Source of the DNA: Dryococelus australis
Lineage: Eukaryota; Arthropoda; Insecta; Phasmatodea; Phasmatidae
Assembly: GCA_029891345.1 (NCBI GenBank)
Contig: CM057005.1
Location: 61,645,760-61,709,759 of the forward strand
DNA length: 64,000 nucleotides
Direction: 5' to 3'
The notes under the pieces were generated by a model. The model searched no databases and was not told the origin of the DNA. It was given only the letters and a program-made list of their open reading frames with translations. The translations under genes were made by a program, and so were the position numbers. Numbering within the stretch: position 1 is the stretch's first letter; each line of letters begins with the position of its first letter. Shown one piece after another: positions 45,099 through 57,716 of this stretch.

Positions 45099-45944
45099 GT
45101 TATAAAAATCATGTTGACAATTTCTTCATAATTGATTGCAATAAAATTAATTTTTCAAAATAATTACTTTTTAAATAATATATTTTTGGTACGATTCTTT
45201 GGTAATATCTGTCATGCATAATTTTCTTTTACAAGAAATCTGAAAATGTACATCACATTAATCCACACTGCTTTTTTTTTTATTTTATTTTTTTTCACAT
45301 ACTGTTTTATCGTATTATCTGTATAGCCATTCATTTCATTTTTGACTACTTTTAATAATTGATTGTCATGAAATGCGAAGCTTCAAAATGATGCTATATT
45401 TGACATAAAAAATGTAAGTTCATTTCCAAAAGCGTTAACAAATACAAGCACTCTCTGCATAACTAAATAACTTATAGCCTACCACTTCAGTGACTATTGA
45501 ATCAGCATTGCATATAGACTACCCTGTTGTCTGACGTTCGAATAACTCAAACTATATCGGAATATAATTGTCGGAGAAAACTGGGGGTTTTAATACACAA
45601 GTACATATTATATTTAAGATATTTATAAATAAACACATATTAACAACATGTAAATATGTAAATTTTATATTTAAATATTTGTAGTATTAATATCATTTGA
45701 AAATCCTTTTTATTGAGTATTGAACACATGTATTTCTTCTGTACATGGAATGAAAACTTCATAACTATGCATGCAGTACTTTTCAAATCAAGATACGTTG
45801 TTTTAAGCGATGTTCTTGCGTAGATGCATCGTTTGTATCTAATAAATCATTCTGATGTTTTTTCCATTAACTACAACGCAAAAACTTAACAGAGTGAGTT
45901 ACCTCATTTGAGGTAAATATTATGCACGTGTGTGCGTTTAAACG
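45099..45944. other. AT-rich DNA, nothing recognised
   Basis: No gene or repeat-family copy recognised. Confidence 0.5.
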
Positions 45945-46440
45945 TGTAATGCTTGGTGCCGCTGTGATCAGTATTAGCCAGGGCTGGCAAGCGACGCTCT
46001 AGCGCCAAGGACGGTGCGATCACGACGAGCCAGCCGGGCTGTTATTAAAACACTTCCCCGCCGAGGAAGGTCGAGAGGCTAGGCGGAGTGGTATATAAGG
46101 TTGGAGCGATGGCGGTGTTAGGGACCTCGTGCTAAGCGGTAAGATTCTCACAGAGTCGTGAGCACTTCGCTATAGTTGTTGCTGCAGGTCAGCAGGAGCC
46201 ATTAATTGTAAAGGATAGTTTCAGAGTAGATATAACGAGTTAAGGGTATCGTAAAGACTAGTGCAAGTTGTGTGCATTATCGTGTAATGCTGTGAGTAAT
46301 AAAATACAGTAAATTTGTATATGAGTGCTCTCTATGTAGTTACGAACTTCCTCCTTCCTTGCGTGGCCTGATTCATCGTCAGGACAGGTCACAGAAGTAC
46401 GCTCGATCAATTTCGGCGACCAAGATGTGAAACGTGTGAC
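45945..46440 (+). mobile_element. Element N: LTR-like sequence with following primer-site-like text
   Basis: Starts TGTAATGCTTGGTGCCGC. GC-richer promoter part, TATA box GTATATAAGG at 46091-46100, leader, AATAAA at 46298-46303. It then runs to a TTTCGGCGACCAAGATGTGA block, which resembles the text that follows the 5' LTR in Gypsy-type elements. Gag/pol is absent. Either a solo LTR or a 5' remnant. The exact right end is not fixed. Confidence 0.45.
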
Positions 46441-49431
46441 TAAGCACCAATTCGTATCTGAAAATGTAATCTTGGTTTCGAGGACGGCGAAGTTAGGCTG
46501 GCCTGTAGATCAGAAAGTAAGAAATCAGAGCTCTCCCTCGCATTTCTTCGCGTACTTTAGCGAATGACGTTACAAATTTGTGGCACGTAATAGTCGCAAG
46601 AACACAGAGTGGAAGGCTCTCATACCGACCAAAGTTACGATCACATGATGTTATGACTCCCTTGCGACCAGATCCCAGTAATTCCTACTTTGCAAGGTAA
46701 GTCGATTGTAGGGCTTATAAAAAAAACCGTGATTTACAAAATGTTCATAAACCGAAATAACAAAACACCTACAGCAGATGTTTGAATGTTTTTATCTCCA
46801 TTTTTACTTCGCTTCTAGTTAATAAAGCAAAGGTTTTTTTTTCCCCCAGGTACTCGAGGGAAAAGTAATTCAACAAATTTTATTCCGTTTTAAACCCACT
46901 TGTTATGAATCGGAGTGGAGGCTTATTTTTTTGTGTTTATGTTCAACATCTCATCTATAACTTGTCTACTAGATGGTAGTACTACAGCTAATAATTCGTA
47001 TTAATAACTGTGCGTAATTTATTTGTGAAGATGGCCGTATTCTGAGGCGCAAACAGTGGAATGAGGATTATGATGATATCTGAATATACGTAAGACCCTG
47101 GACCTTGCAAGTAGAAAAATTACAAAAAATATCTTTAGAACTATCCCATTTACTCTGTCAGACAACCATAATGTTCATGGATTATCCATTTATTTATTCA
47201 TTCACCTCTGAATGGTTTGTTTCAGTCACCTGTCAAATTTATGACGCCTTTCGCCATGAGGTACTTACACCATTGACCAATGATAAACTGGTAAATCCAT
47301 TCTGACTGACGTTACGCAGCCACGTGTCTCAAGTGCGAAAATCGCCAGCAGAGACTAAAACTAATCTATATAGATTCTAAGCTATGCCTGCAGTTAAAGA
47401 GATTATACTTTCTGTACTAACTCTCATGAATGTGCGCGATTTCAATACTGAAAATCAACCAATTCTTTATAATAAATATGGTTTCTTTTCTAAACTTTGC
47501 AAGGAAATTGTTTGATAGCATAACGCATATCCTAAACAAATTAGTATAAATGCATACACTAAAGAAATTAGTATAAAGTTTAAGTAAAATACAAAATCGT
47601 AAAACGTAAAAAATTAATTCTACTCTTTACTGTTGAATTCATCTTACTGTATAATGGACGTTTCTGTATCTCAATTAATTGGCTGGTTCTCTTAAACATT
47701 TTCAGCTTTGTAATTGTATAATACAAGAGCGGTAATATGATCACATTTAAATAATTATCAAATATTTCGAGAACACCATCACTATATTCACAATGCGCTT
47801 AAGTTATTCCGATCTAGAAGTCAGGAATAAAGAGCCAATGCAAACAGACTTCAACACGAATCTTCATATTTATGTAATAAATGCATAATGGTTAATTAAA
47901 TTGTGACTTTCTTTTTCAATGATGGTTTTTAGAGTCATTTTACCCTAGGAGTAAAGTCGTAAAATAGAAAATATAACTCAAAACACTACAGAAAACATTT
48001 TTTTTTATTTTGGAAATATGAAAATCGTGATTAAATATTTTCAGAAAGAAAGATTAAAACTTATATTAATAACAGATTTTTATAATGACATAATTTTCCT
48101 ATGCAGTATATACGCATGATTGTCTTATATCCCACAGGAACACTGACAGAATAGCGTGAAATACACTTTGTAAAATGCATATAAGGAACAGAATCGATAC
48201 TTGGAACCAGAGGCAAGGCATTTCTTACCCAAGACCTCGCGTCTTATGGGAGGAGGCAAGCGAAGAGAGTAGCGAAATAACTTACCTCCTCTTCATCCCG
48301 CCCTCTTCGGAATAGCCTTATCGCTCTCCATTTCCTTCGTCATTCCTTCACGTCCATTACTGCACACAACTACAATGTTTTTTTTTTCCCCCGGGGTCTC
48401 AATTTTTTTTAACATTTCTCTTCTGAGCAAGGAATTTCTTGTGGCTAGGATTGTATGGAAAATGAACCTCACAATCTTTCGGCGTTTATTTTTAGTCTTC
48501 ATATACATTACAGCATGTATTTCCGAAATACAAAGCGATTTCTCCTTAAACGATCTCGAAGTATTAAATTCAAGCTGTTTTTCCAGTTCTGCGTAAAGAT
48601 TTATTTAAGTATAACTCTAATTTTGAAACTTTAAAATCCGCTGTTAAACCTGGATGTTTTGCAACATAATGATAGCTAAAAATATATTTCGAAAATCTTA
48701 CACCATAACTAATGGTAAAACAAACGCATGTGTGCATGTGTTATCATGAGAATTTACTGCAAATGTGTTTCATAACTTTCTATATAAATAACTCTATTGC
48801 TTCCACTTAATTTTAGATACTAAGACTAATTGTGATAGGAGGAAATATTTTTATAACTACATGGTAGACATACACTGAGATAAATGTTTAGTTGAAACAA
48901 ATGAAATTGGTTTGGTACAACTTAATTAATAGTTTGTATAGGGCCAATTAAATATTTTGTTGTAAACAAATTATTTTGCTGCTCTTGTTTGGTTGCCCCA
49001 AAACTGTAATATTTGGTCGGTGGAACAAAATATTTGTTTTTCTCCACGTACATTAAACAGTTACTGTTAGTACAAAAATAACTTGAAAGCCCGATCGATA
49101 GTCCAGCGATTCACCATAGCTAGAGACCTAAAAAAATTCGATGATCAATTACGAGACAAGATGGAATTCACAAACATGTACGTTCATGTTACATTTGCAA
49201 TTGGTCAACGCGTTGTTTGTCACTTCCGGGAGACGAATGAGCCAATAACAAACATCCAAAAAAAAAAACTGCAGGCTCTATCACCGCCTTGTACTGCCAC
49301 GACAAGCAACAAATGAAAATTAGAATTGTCTACGAGTTTATGCAAGACCACGAAGCCTGCCCTACGGGTTATTGAACTCGCGCATTTTTACAGTTCTCTA
49401 GCCAAAGCAACCGCAACTGAAGTGACTTAAA
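46441..49431. other. AT-rich DNA, one weak exon candidate
   Basis: No firm gene. A frame at 48375-48596 contains the stretch LTIFRRLFLVFIYITACISE, which looks like a signal peptide, but there is no supporting splice site or family match. 48872-49060 has CACTGAGATAAAT at one side and TTTTTCTCCACGT at the other and might be a decayed MITE. Confidence 0.35.
49362..49415 (-). mobile_element. MITE-E terminal fragment
   Basis: GGGTTATTGAACTCGCGCAT followed by a degenerate T-rich end matches the right terminal region of the copy ending at 56633 (GGTCATTGAACTCACGAATT). The remainder is absent. Confidence 0.5.
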
Positions 49432-49775
49432 GTCCATTCACAGTTACTTCCGACTTTTCTGAAGCCCTGCTAAAGTTTTACTTCCAGTATTTTCCCCTGC
49501 CTCATGAAACAAGACTTAACCGAGTCTAGAAAATTACGCCAAAAGGACAACGCACCGCATTCTTGCGCACTCTGTTCAAAAGTATTTTCAATAAGAACTG
49601 TTTCTTACTAGGCGTTGCCAACACACCTATTTTCTCCCTATTTAATTCGTATTAGTTATAAATTAAATGCGATGATGTAGAAATATAATATAAGTAAAAG
49701 TTCAATTTAATTTTTAAAAAATGTATTTTTGTATTAACACGTGTATGAAAAGCTTGTGATATATGACGTATCTAT
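49432..49775 (-). mobile_element. MITE-C copy 5, truncated
   Basis: Reverse orientation: AGTCCATTCACAGTTACTTC end, CTGCTAAAGTTTTACTTCCA, GGACAACGCACCGCATTCTT, GTTGCCAACACACCTATTTT, and CTTGTGATATATGACGTATC, after which the left family end is missing. Confidence 0.8.
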
Positions 49776-49984
49776 ATATAGATAAAGACACTGACGCGTT
49801 GAGAGTAGGGCTCTACAGCAAGAAATCACTTGGCCTACTAAATAACACACAAATGAACGCCAGCGTTATTCCGAAAATTCCGTGGACTGGCAACACTCTG
49901 CCGATTCCGTACGAACGGATTTGTATCTGTCACCCATGCGTAAAGTCAGCCTGTGGCACGCTTTGATTGCGTGAGCGAAACCAA

Positions 49985-50440
49985 CGCACTGTTGTCGCTT
50001 TATACATCACTTAAAGAGTGGGATGGACCCCCGTGGGAACCCCGCGTCCAAGGTCAAGAAGCGAGGGAGCGATACGGGCGACGCTAATACGCACGCCTAG
50101 TGCATCATCGCTCCTACGCGCAAGGCCGTGCAGCGTTTCCGTCGTGACTCTATACTGTGCAAAACTAGATGAAAGACCACAGATTAAACTGCGCCCGTAT
50201 CTTTGTACTTTTCTCTTGCCGCTTAAGGAAACTGCATAGAAAAGCTTTAAAAATGCGATATTTGACCATTTTCACGGATTTTGTTCTTCAAGAATACATG
50301 TAATGAGACACAAGTAAAAAAAATGGTGGCATAGATAACTGTTTTTTTTTCTGGCAACAAGTGTTAATTGCAGAAAATTTATTTACCGAGATGCGTGTAT
50401 CCCCGCAAACAATTATTTCCCAAAACATGCGGGTGTCCAT
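49985..50440 (-). repeat. Repeat F, copy 3
   Basis: An inverted copy of 10605-11035. The CGAGGGAGCGATACGGGCGA block and AAATGCGATATTTGACCATT are conserved in place. GC-rich at one end, AT-rich at the other. Confidence 0.6.
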
Positions 50441-50529
50441 CCCACTGATAAGAAGTTGAACTACGGTACATGATGCAATGGCGGATGATGTTACACCGTC
50501 AATGATCAGACTCCCGTTATCCAAATTCT

Positions 50530-50760
50530 TTGCAAGTTTTCCCACCAAGGCGATCCGGGTCCAATCCCCGGACGGGTTACTCCGGATTTCCGCATGTGAA
50601 AATCGTGCCGGACGATGCCGTTGGTTGGCGGGTTTTCTCGGGATCTCCCATTTCCCCCGCCCTTTCATTCGTGCCCTGCTACATACTCACCTCAATCATC
50701 CTCATCGGCTCGCAATACCTCGATGTTAAGAGCCGTCCAAATCTCTTCACTTTTTGCAAG
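50530..50760 (+). mobile_element. SINE-A copy 8
   Basis: Starts inside the head (CACCAAGGCGATCCGGGTCC), then the full body to AAATCTCTTCAC. The A-box side is lost. Confidence 0.88.
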
Positions 50761-52079
50761 TATATTTGTGGAATTCACAAAAAAAGAAGTCCTGAACTGT
50801 TTCATGAACATTTTTTTTTTTACTTGAATACATCTTTAAACTTGCAACCTAACTGGGAGGCAATCTAGAAAATCCGATGACAACAAAATCGGGGGATACA
50901 GTTTGGCATTGCAGCTCCGAATATCTGATTTACATTCAAAATTCAATTACACCACTCGATTGCCAAATGATCAAAGAGTGTGTTGCGTTGAGTGACGACT
51001 GTGAAGCATAGCGCTTGATGAGGAGGGGGAGGGCAATTTTTGAGTTCGTTTCGCTGCGTCTCATAACTTCCGCGTAGTATTAACTTTTGACTAGGAGAAG
51101 CTACGACGTTCGGTTACATTTCAATTGACAGCTATCGCCAAGCCCAATCGATTGCGTGTGTAAAAACATTTGTGTGGCGTGGTTATGTTTAAATTGAACG
51201 CATTTAGTGTAAAAATATAAGAAAACTTAACACAATATTGGCCTATACTTGTCAAAAAGCAAAGTCGAAATACATAAATCGTATACGGTTAGAAAGAGCA
51301 TCTCAAAAGCAATCCAGTGATACCCATAAAACCCCATGTGGCCTAATGAAGCGGTGCCGGGAACGTAAAAAAGAAAACATCAAGGCGTCCGAGCGCGTCA
51401 ACGTAGACGTATTCACGAAACAAACGGCCGTGCCCCCAATACAGCCGAACCCATTTTCCAGGATAGCGCTAGGCCGCATTGTGACACGACAAGGCTGTGG
51501 AAATTTTCGAGGAAAATTCTGGGAAGTTTCTATACACCCTCTGCACAGGCCATACAGCGCACCCAGCGATTTCTGGGCTTCCCCAGCACTGAAGACCGCA
51601 CACCACAATAAAATGTTACGTACAATCTCGTGCGTAAGCTTCCACGATACCTGCTACCTGAACCTGCGTGCAGTTATAGAGGGTTCTTTGGAATAACTTA
51701 TCCAATTACGAGTGCATTTTTATGACTTACTTCTGCGACTGCGGCCTAGAAACAGCTTTCACTCGCGACTTCAGCACAGAGTTTTGTTGTTATAACTGCT
51801 ACTTTCATGTGAACACGAATGTTTACCTTATGTTTCACATAACTGAATTAGTAGATATTTTATTGGTTTGTTAATCGCTATTTATTAATGTTTAATAGTT
51901 TTATCATCATTCTCGAAATAAAATAACAAAATTACTAAGATTACACGAAAATTGCTCACTGTTATGATTATCCCTTGCGGCTATACCCATAAACTAAGGG
52001 GTCGAGGGTCGTAGCTTGTAGATGAATGATAGATGGTAGAGCTTATCTGTAAATGAGGTGTTTTAATTATGTTATGTGA
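50761..52079. other. Non-coding DNA, one long frame
   Basis: A 152-codon plus-strand frame at 51238-51696 is the longest in this part. It shows no recognisable domain and no clear splice or promoter context, so I leave it unassigned. Confidence 0.4.
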
Positions 52080-52480
52080 CACAGACAATAAAACACATTA
52101 ATATTAACTGTACCGGGGAGCTACTTTTAACGATATTAAGTTATATATAACATTATGAATATCATGAACACCTCACGTCTTAGTGCTGTAAATCTATGTT
52201 GGCCAGTCCTCACCTGAAACATGACACCGGAGGCTGTATCTAGCTGTAAGGATGACGTCGGACAGACACACCCGTGGCTGCTATCTTCCCTGTAGTCTGG
52301 CCGGCCATGTAAAGATGCAGCGGCGCGCCTCGCGTCCGCCCATAACGGTGTGTTTAACGTTTAGACATAGCTGGCCTCTTTTCCTGGTTGGTGGAGGCTG
52401 TTAGCGCTTTGACGCAATCCCTGGCGCCCTGGTTTTACTGAAGGTGTGAGGCCGGGTTCAGAGTGGGAGGTTTTATTAAA
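52080..52480 (+). repeat. Repeat D, copy 2
   Basis: Blocks TTGGCCAGTCCTCACCTGAA, ACACCGGAGGCTGTATCTAG, AGCTGGCCTCTTTTCCTGG and GAAGGTGTGAGGCCGGGTTC follow the family order. More diverged from copy 1 than the trapped 118-bp piece is. Confidence 0.6.
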
Positions 52481-52585
52481 GTCCATTCATAACAACACGA
52501 CCAGTTGCGAAGACGTCCATGAAAACGGCTAGCAGTCGGCCAAATCTCCCATAGAACCATCCATACAAGCGGCCATGCAGGCTTG

Positions 52586-52827
52586 TATAGGCTGTTCACG
52601 GTAGAGTGAGCACTTTTTAAGGCCATTCTAAATTTTTCCTTTCGCCCTATTTCCATCTTCGTGCTGCTTTTTAATATAAACATTGCAATGTGACGAATAA
52701 ACACAGGGTATACATTTCACCACCCTCAAAATTTAATGCCTGATGCTACAACCAGATATATTTATTAGTGGTTAAAGCGTGTTGGGAGGACCTTAGAAAG
52801 TGCTCACTTTGCCGTGAACAGCCTATA
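52586..52827 (-). mobile_element. MITE-A' copy 2
   Basis: Reverse orientation, ends TATAGGCTGTTCACGGTAGA and TTTGCCGTGAACAGCCTATA. The interior matches the A' subfamily copy at 4413-4657. Confidence 0.85.
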
Positions 52828-52906
52828 ATGAATCGTCCAAGGAATCTTCCATAATGGCATAAACGTTTTACAAAGAATTACGAGAAAGGACGTCTACCAC
52901 AGACCA

Positions 52907-53075
52907 GGAAGTAAATGCTGTTAATCCCCTATTTTACAGTGACTATCCGAAAATGGCTTCACCATACGATTGAGAAGGTAGTCCATAGCTGTAAACGATG
53001 CATAATGTGTGAAAGTCGCTATTTCGGAACAGAAGCCAACACGAAACCTCCTACTTTCCCGGGGTCAGAACAGCG
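52907..53075 (+). pseudogene. Possible integrase zinc-binding fragment of a Gypsy-type retroelement
   Basis: One frame gives YFTVTIRKWLHHTIEKVVHS followed by CKRCIMCESRYFG and KPPTFP. The spacing of the hydrophobic start, IRK, CxxC-like cysteines and the following KP..P resembles the N-terminal integrase segment of Gypsy elements. The histidine pair is not where expected. It is short and isolated, so the call is weak. Confidence 0.25.
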
Positions 53076-53567
53076 ATCTTTGTCAACGTGCTTTCGGAGC
53101 AGACAGCAAAAAAAAAAAACATTTTCCCGCAGCAAATAAACATCTCGTTGTGTCTCAATTTATATATAATATACTTTATTAATATCAAACTTGAGACTGG
53201 CATCTATGCCATAAAATATTCTTGTATACAGGATATTGTGCATATTCTCAACATAACTTCAAAATTAATAAACACATGGGAATATATTTAACATTTTTGA
53301 ATGACCTATGTACAATGACTGTATCAATTTTTCACATTATTAAGAAATCTTATTAGGAAAATATACTGACTACAGCAATCAAGTAAAAGAGAAATATATA
53401 ATATTATTTGATGAGCGCTTTGTGTAATAAGAAGCTTTAAAAACGTTAAGGATACTAAAATCTTTTTTTTTATTTTTTAGCATACAATATAATTTTATTT
53501 TTCATTTTACTGTCATTTTTTACTGTCTTGAAAATTACGTACCAAAAAATTAATATAATAGGCTATA

Positions 53568-53631
<64 letters not shown>

Positions 53632-55424
53632 ATACAAAAATCTAATTAAGGAAAAATTATATATATATATGAGCATAGTGACCGAAAAATTGTTCCTGTT
53701 ATAATAATTAATATGATAAATTATATTTCTTGGCAAATTGGTTATGGGCTTTGTCCGTATTTCAATTTTAACTTACCGAAGTTGCGCTGTGTCAGATTTC
53801 AAAGAACCCGCAAAATGCCACTTCTCTGCCTGCAATAACCACTTTATCGGGAATTAAAATTTGTGTTAAAGTAACTTTCTGAAATTTTAATGATTCGAGA
53901 TATTAGGTTAAAATTTCCAAAAAAAAAAATATGAAAAACTACATTTGGAATTATATTGGAATTACTTTGGTAATTTAATAACGTTTTATTTGATGTCGTG
54001 TCGTGAAACCATAAAATACGTTAAAAAATCAAGAATAAAGCATCGCGGTTTTTCAACAGCTTCAAGAAAATTTGAAACATTTATTTCAAACGATTTCCCA
54101 AAACTGAATAAGTTGAGGTCTCTCAGACAAGATAACGGGTTATTAATATCTACATGCGATACATATTTGTAATACAAACAGTTTTGATTACTGAAATAAA
54201 TAAAATCAAAACGTATATAAATTTGCACCTTTGGTATATGTAACAGGATCAGAGAAAACATTGTGCGTACAAAATTTAAAAAAAAATAAAAATCAGTCTC
54301 TAGAACGAAATACTTTGTACGTAATGGCTGGTTTGATGACACATTTAAAAATAATTTGGAGAATTAATATGCGTTTTTCGTCGTTTTTTTCATTAACTGC
54401 GATAACGCATTTTTTGCAAAAATTGCGTCATAAAATTCTTAATATGGTGAGCGTAGTGGAGGTAAGGGGGGGGGGGGAACTCGGGGGGGGGGGAACTTTT
54501 ATCAACATAAAAAAAGGAATACCCATGGAAGCATGAGAACGATCCAGTAATGTAGCCTACTTGCCTTTGCGAAACGAATACGCATACACGAAATGTGCGT
54601 GGAAGGCGGAAAAAAGAGACTGGCAACTAAAATTACAGGAATAAAGACGATGCACTCATAGACTAGGTACCCAGTATCAAAGTGGTTCACTCGCAGTTGC
54701 TCTGAAAATAAAATGTCCGTGTTTATTATTACGCGATTTCTGTTAAATTAGCGTACTGCAGGCAATCTGTTTTAGATGGCACATGTCAGATAAATAATTT
54801 CTTGTAGCAAATTCTGGCTTTAGTTTTTTGGCTGACCAATGCGTTAAAAAATTTTTCTGGAAATTATTTTAACTGGCATCAAACTTTGGAAAATCCGATA
54901 CATCTGCTATTTAATTCTGAGACCTAACTATACCTAAACGAGCTGATTTTTTAGTGTTTATTATCTTTGCATTGTATAACTAACCAGACTAGGTAAATTT
55001 ACCCAGACGTTATCATCAATACATATGCACGCATTTTCCAAATTTTTTTGGTATCTTAAAAAAACTCAAAAATACCCATTTCCCGTGATTTGTTAAACAA
55101 ATAAACAACACGTACAAACTTGATGTGGTAATTTTAAGTATTTGTCGCAGGATAATTGTTTATAATTATGTACTTTCAATACGTGATTGTACGGAATAGA
55201 AAGAAGCACTGCTCTACTTACGCCACCAAATATAAGCCAAAGAAATAATAAAAAAAATCACACACGCTTCACGTAACCATATACACAAAATAAAGTCAAC
55301 ATTAATCTTTCTGCGGAGCACTTCTCGTAATTGCACTCAATAAACGCGGGTAATCTCCTACAGGTCACGCAATTAAAAAAATGGCATTTAATGAAGTAAA
55401 TTTGGGCTTGACGTAGTCTCGCCT
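53076..55424. other. AT-rich DNA with (TA)n and G runs
   Basis: (TA)n at 53573-53629 and two G runs at 54466-54477 and 54483-54493. Overlapping frames at 53945-54342 on both strands show no recognisable domain. Confidence 0.5.
53573..53629 (+). repeat. (TA)n microsatellite
   Basis: About 28 TA units. Confidence 0.95.
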
Positions 55425-55817
55425 TTCAAAAACTTCTGAAAACGAGTTCTTAAAACTCCACTCCTGCCTGCATATATTTCAACTAAGTAACATATGCCCA
55501 GTAAAGTTGGTAACGATGGTTGGAAAGTAGTTTCATTTCCTAACGTCGAATAAAAGTGTTAAGTGTCCATTTGTGATAACTTAATTATATTTTTTGTTTT
55601 CTGTTTTTTTCAGTGCACCGGAGTGTAAAAATTACCAGATTTGTAGCACATTTGCTTTTCTAATAATTTCACAGTTTCACCTGACCGACGCATGAATAAA
55701 GAGAGGAGACCCTTGGCAATGTTAACTTCTCATGTGACGGAATAATACATAACGTGCAAATAAGTAGATCTTAAGAAGGGCTTTCAAAAGTTCTCGTTTT
55801 ACCGTGAACAGCTTATA
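55425..55817 (+). mobile_element. MITE-B copy 5
   Basis: GCCCAGTAAAGTTGGTAACG, GCATGAATAAAGAGAGGAGA, CTTGGCAATGTTAACTTCTC and the right end TTTACCGTGAACAGCTTATA. The left end is degenerate. Confidence 0.8.
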
Positions 55818-56337
55818 AGCATGTGAAAACGTCCCGTTCCCCCCCCCCCTCATAATTTTTATAACAGGAGTAAGGCTGTAAAAAGTTGCTAGTTTATAGT
55901 AGTTTATTTCCATTCCAATAACACAAAAAATGTATTGAAAAAAACTTTTAAAATGCGATATTTTAATGACGCGCGAAAAGAAAATTTCCCACGAAGATGC
56001 CGTAAAGCCATAAATGACGCTTGAATACGGCGCCTTTACTTTTATCACCATACTTCAAACGAAGAACCACCGAACGAGTTTCAACTTAGTTTTCCATAAT
56101 GGTGATGAGATCATATTAAAGCTCCTTTTTCCTTCTCCCTCTCACTCGCTCGAAGCACACGCAGGTTATAAGGTACTCTGAAGTTGTAGTTATGACGATG
56201 AATCATACTCAATACTGATAATCATGACTCAATACTCGTCGCGGTTGCTAAAATCGTATCAGCGATTATTCTATGACCTGATAATATATTTTAACCATGA
56301 ACATTGAGTATAAATTCAACAGTATTTTCACTATAGG
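55818..56337. other. Non-coding DNA
   Basis: No gene recognised. An AAATGCGATATTTT stretch at about 55951 recalls repeat F but the match is too short to call. Confidence 0.4.
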
Positions 56338-56633
56338 TAGGAGTAGGAACATTTCGCGAGTTCATTTCAGGACAAGATAGACGTCAAACACGTGTTCACT
56401 GAAGTTGACTTTGGAATTGGATCGCAGTTTATTAGACACGTCCTGGACGACTCTGAGCCAATAGCATACTTGCAAGGGAACAAGTGGCGAGTGCCATACT
56501 GCCAGGTGTGAAGTAACGCTTACTACTGTATGGGGCAGCAGCCAATGAACGAACATCTGAGGCTCGAGTATACACATGACTGTGGAGTCTAGCCTACAGG
56601 TCATTGAACTCACGAATTTTTCCTATCCCTAAC
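56338..56633 (-). mobile_element. MITE-E copy 2
   Basis: Reverse copy of 11613-11915: start TAGGAGTAGGAACATTTCGC, end TTTTTCCTATCCCTA, and TGTGGAGTCTAGCCTACAGG near the right. A T28 run follows at 56646-56673. Confidence 0.8.
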
Positions 56634-56641
56634 TATAGGTA

Positions 56642-56677
<36 letters not shown>

Positions 56678-57436
56678 AATGATTGAAACGAGTAGTTTAT
56701 TTACGTTGCCTCGATAATTTCAAGATTAAGGTGGCGAAAGAAAAAATTAGTGACGAGAAAATTAACGAAATTTAGTGTTATCGCGGGTTTAAAAATTAAC
56801 TTATATTAATATAGCTACTATTGCCATGTGAGGCCAACATTCAACATTATATTCCTGCTCTTTTTTTCTTAACTTCACTCGTTTCATACTGAGTACGTAG
56901 TTAGCACGTAAGAAAAATCTTGAGTTTTCATAACTAATTATTTATATCAAGACGAATAAAAACAATTATAGTTACCTAGTTATTAAACTGAAATACTGTT
57001 AGTGGTAAGCTTACAGACCTTAGAAATACGAGTTCTCAGTGAAAAGTTGGATGACCAGTAATATTTCCTTAAATGTAAAAAAACTAGTTTTTTCCTCATT
57101 TTTTTACTAAGGTTGAATAGTCCAGTGTTTATTTGAAACCACTGAGTTACACATACGCCAAGAATGATAGTTTATTGACCTGATATTAACTGGATACTAA
57201 ACTTTATTTTAATTTTAATGCTGTATTTAATGGCTGACACTTCATACAGGTTCAAAATATTCGACACAAGGCAAATAAAGGATGTTAGCTCATCGAAGCT
57301 CCGCCTTGATAGAATCAGCGTTTGTACAGAGATACCTACCGGAAGTAGCTATTCTTAATTTTGAATATTAGGTATTTCAATAATTCTTCATATTTTAATC
57401 GTTACTCCTGTGTTTCAAATATAATTTCGTATAAAA
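56634..57436. other. AT-rich DNA, T28 run
   Basis: No gene or repeat-family copy recognised beyond the T run at 56646-56673. Confidence 0.5.
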
Positions 57437-57716
57437 TGGCACGAAAGCCTCCCACCTCATGGCACTATGTAGAGGTTAGACTACTCGACTACGACCGAGG
57501 CAAACCGGTTAGATTCCCAGTGGAGCCATATACCCATTTTCGCATGAGGTAATCGTGCCGGATGATTCCGCTGGTCGGCGGGTTTACTCGGAGATCTCCC
57601 GTTTCCCCTGCCTACCGTTCCGGCGCTGCTCCATACTCACCTCAATCATCCTCATCGGCTCTCAATACCTCTCTGTTAAGAGTTGCCCAAATCTCTTCAC
57701 TCACTCGATTGCGACA
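57437..57716 (+). mobile_element. SINE-A copy 9, near complete
   Basis: Head GGCACTATGTAGAGGTTAGA, decayed B-box CCGGTTAGATTCCC, full body, ending CTCTTCACTCACTCGATTGC. Confidence 0.88.

Noticed and set aside
48281-48508. Minus-strand exon ending at AGGAG|GTAAGT
   Set aside because: The donor match is excellent, but the upstream frame has an in-frame stop before it and no recognisable protein.
48375-48596. First exon of a secreted protein
   Set aside because: Only a hydrophobic stretch resembling a signal peptide supports it. The frame starts in a T/C-run region and no convincing donor follows in frame.
51238-51696. 152-codon frame as a CDS
   Set aside because: No domain, no splice or promoter context, and no family match that I recognise. 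Left as unassigned.
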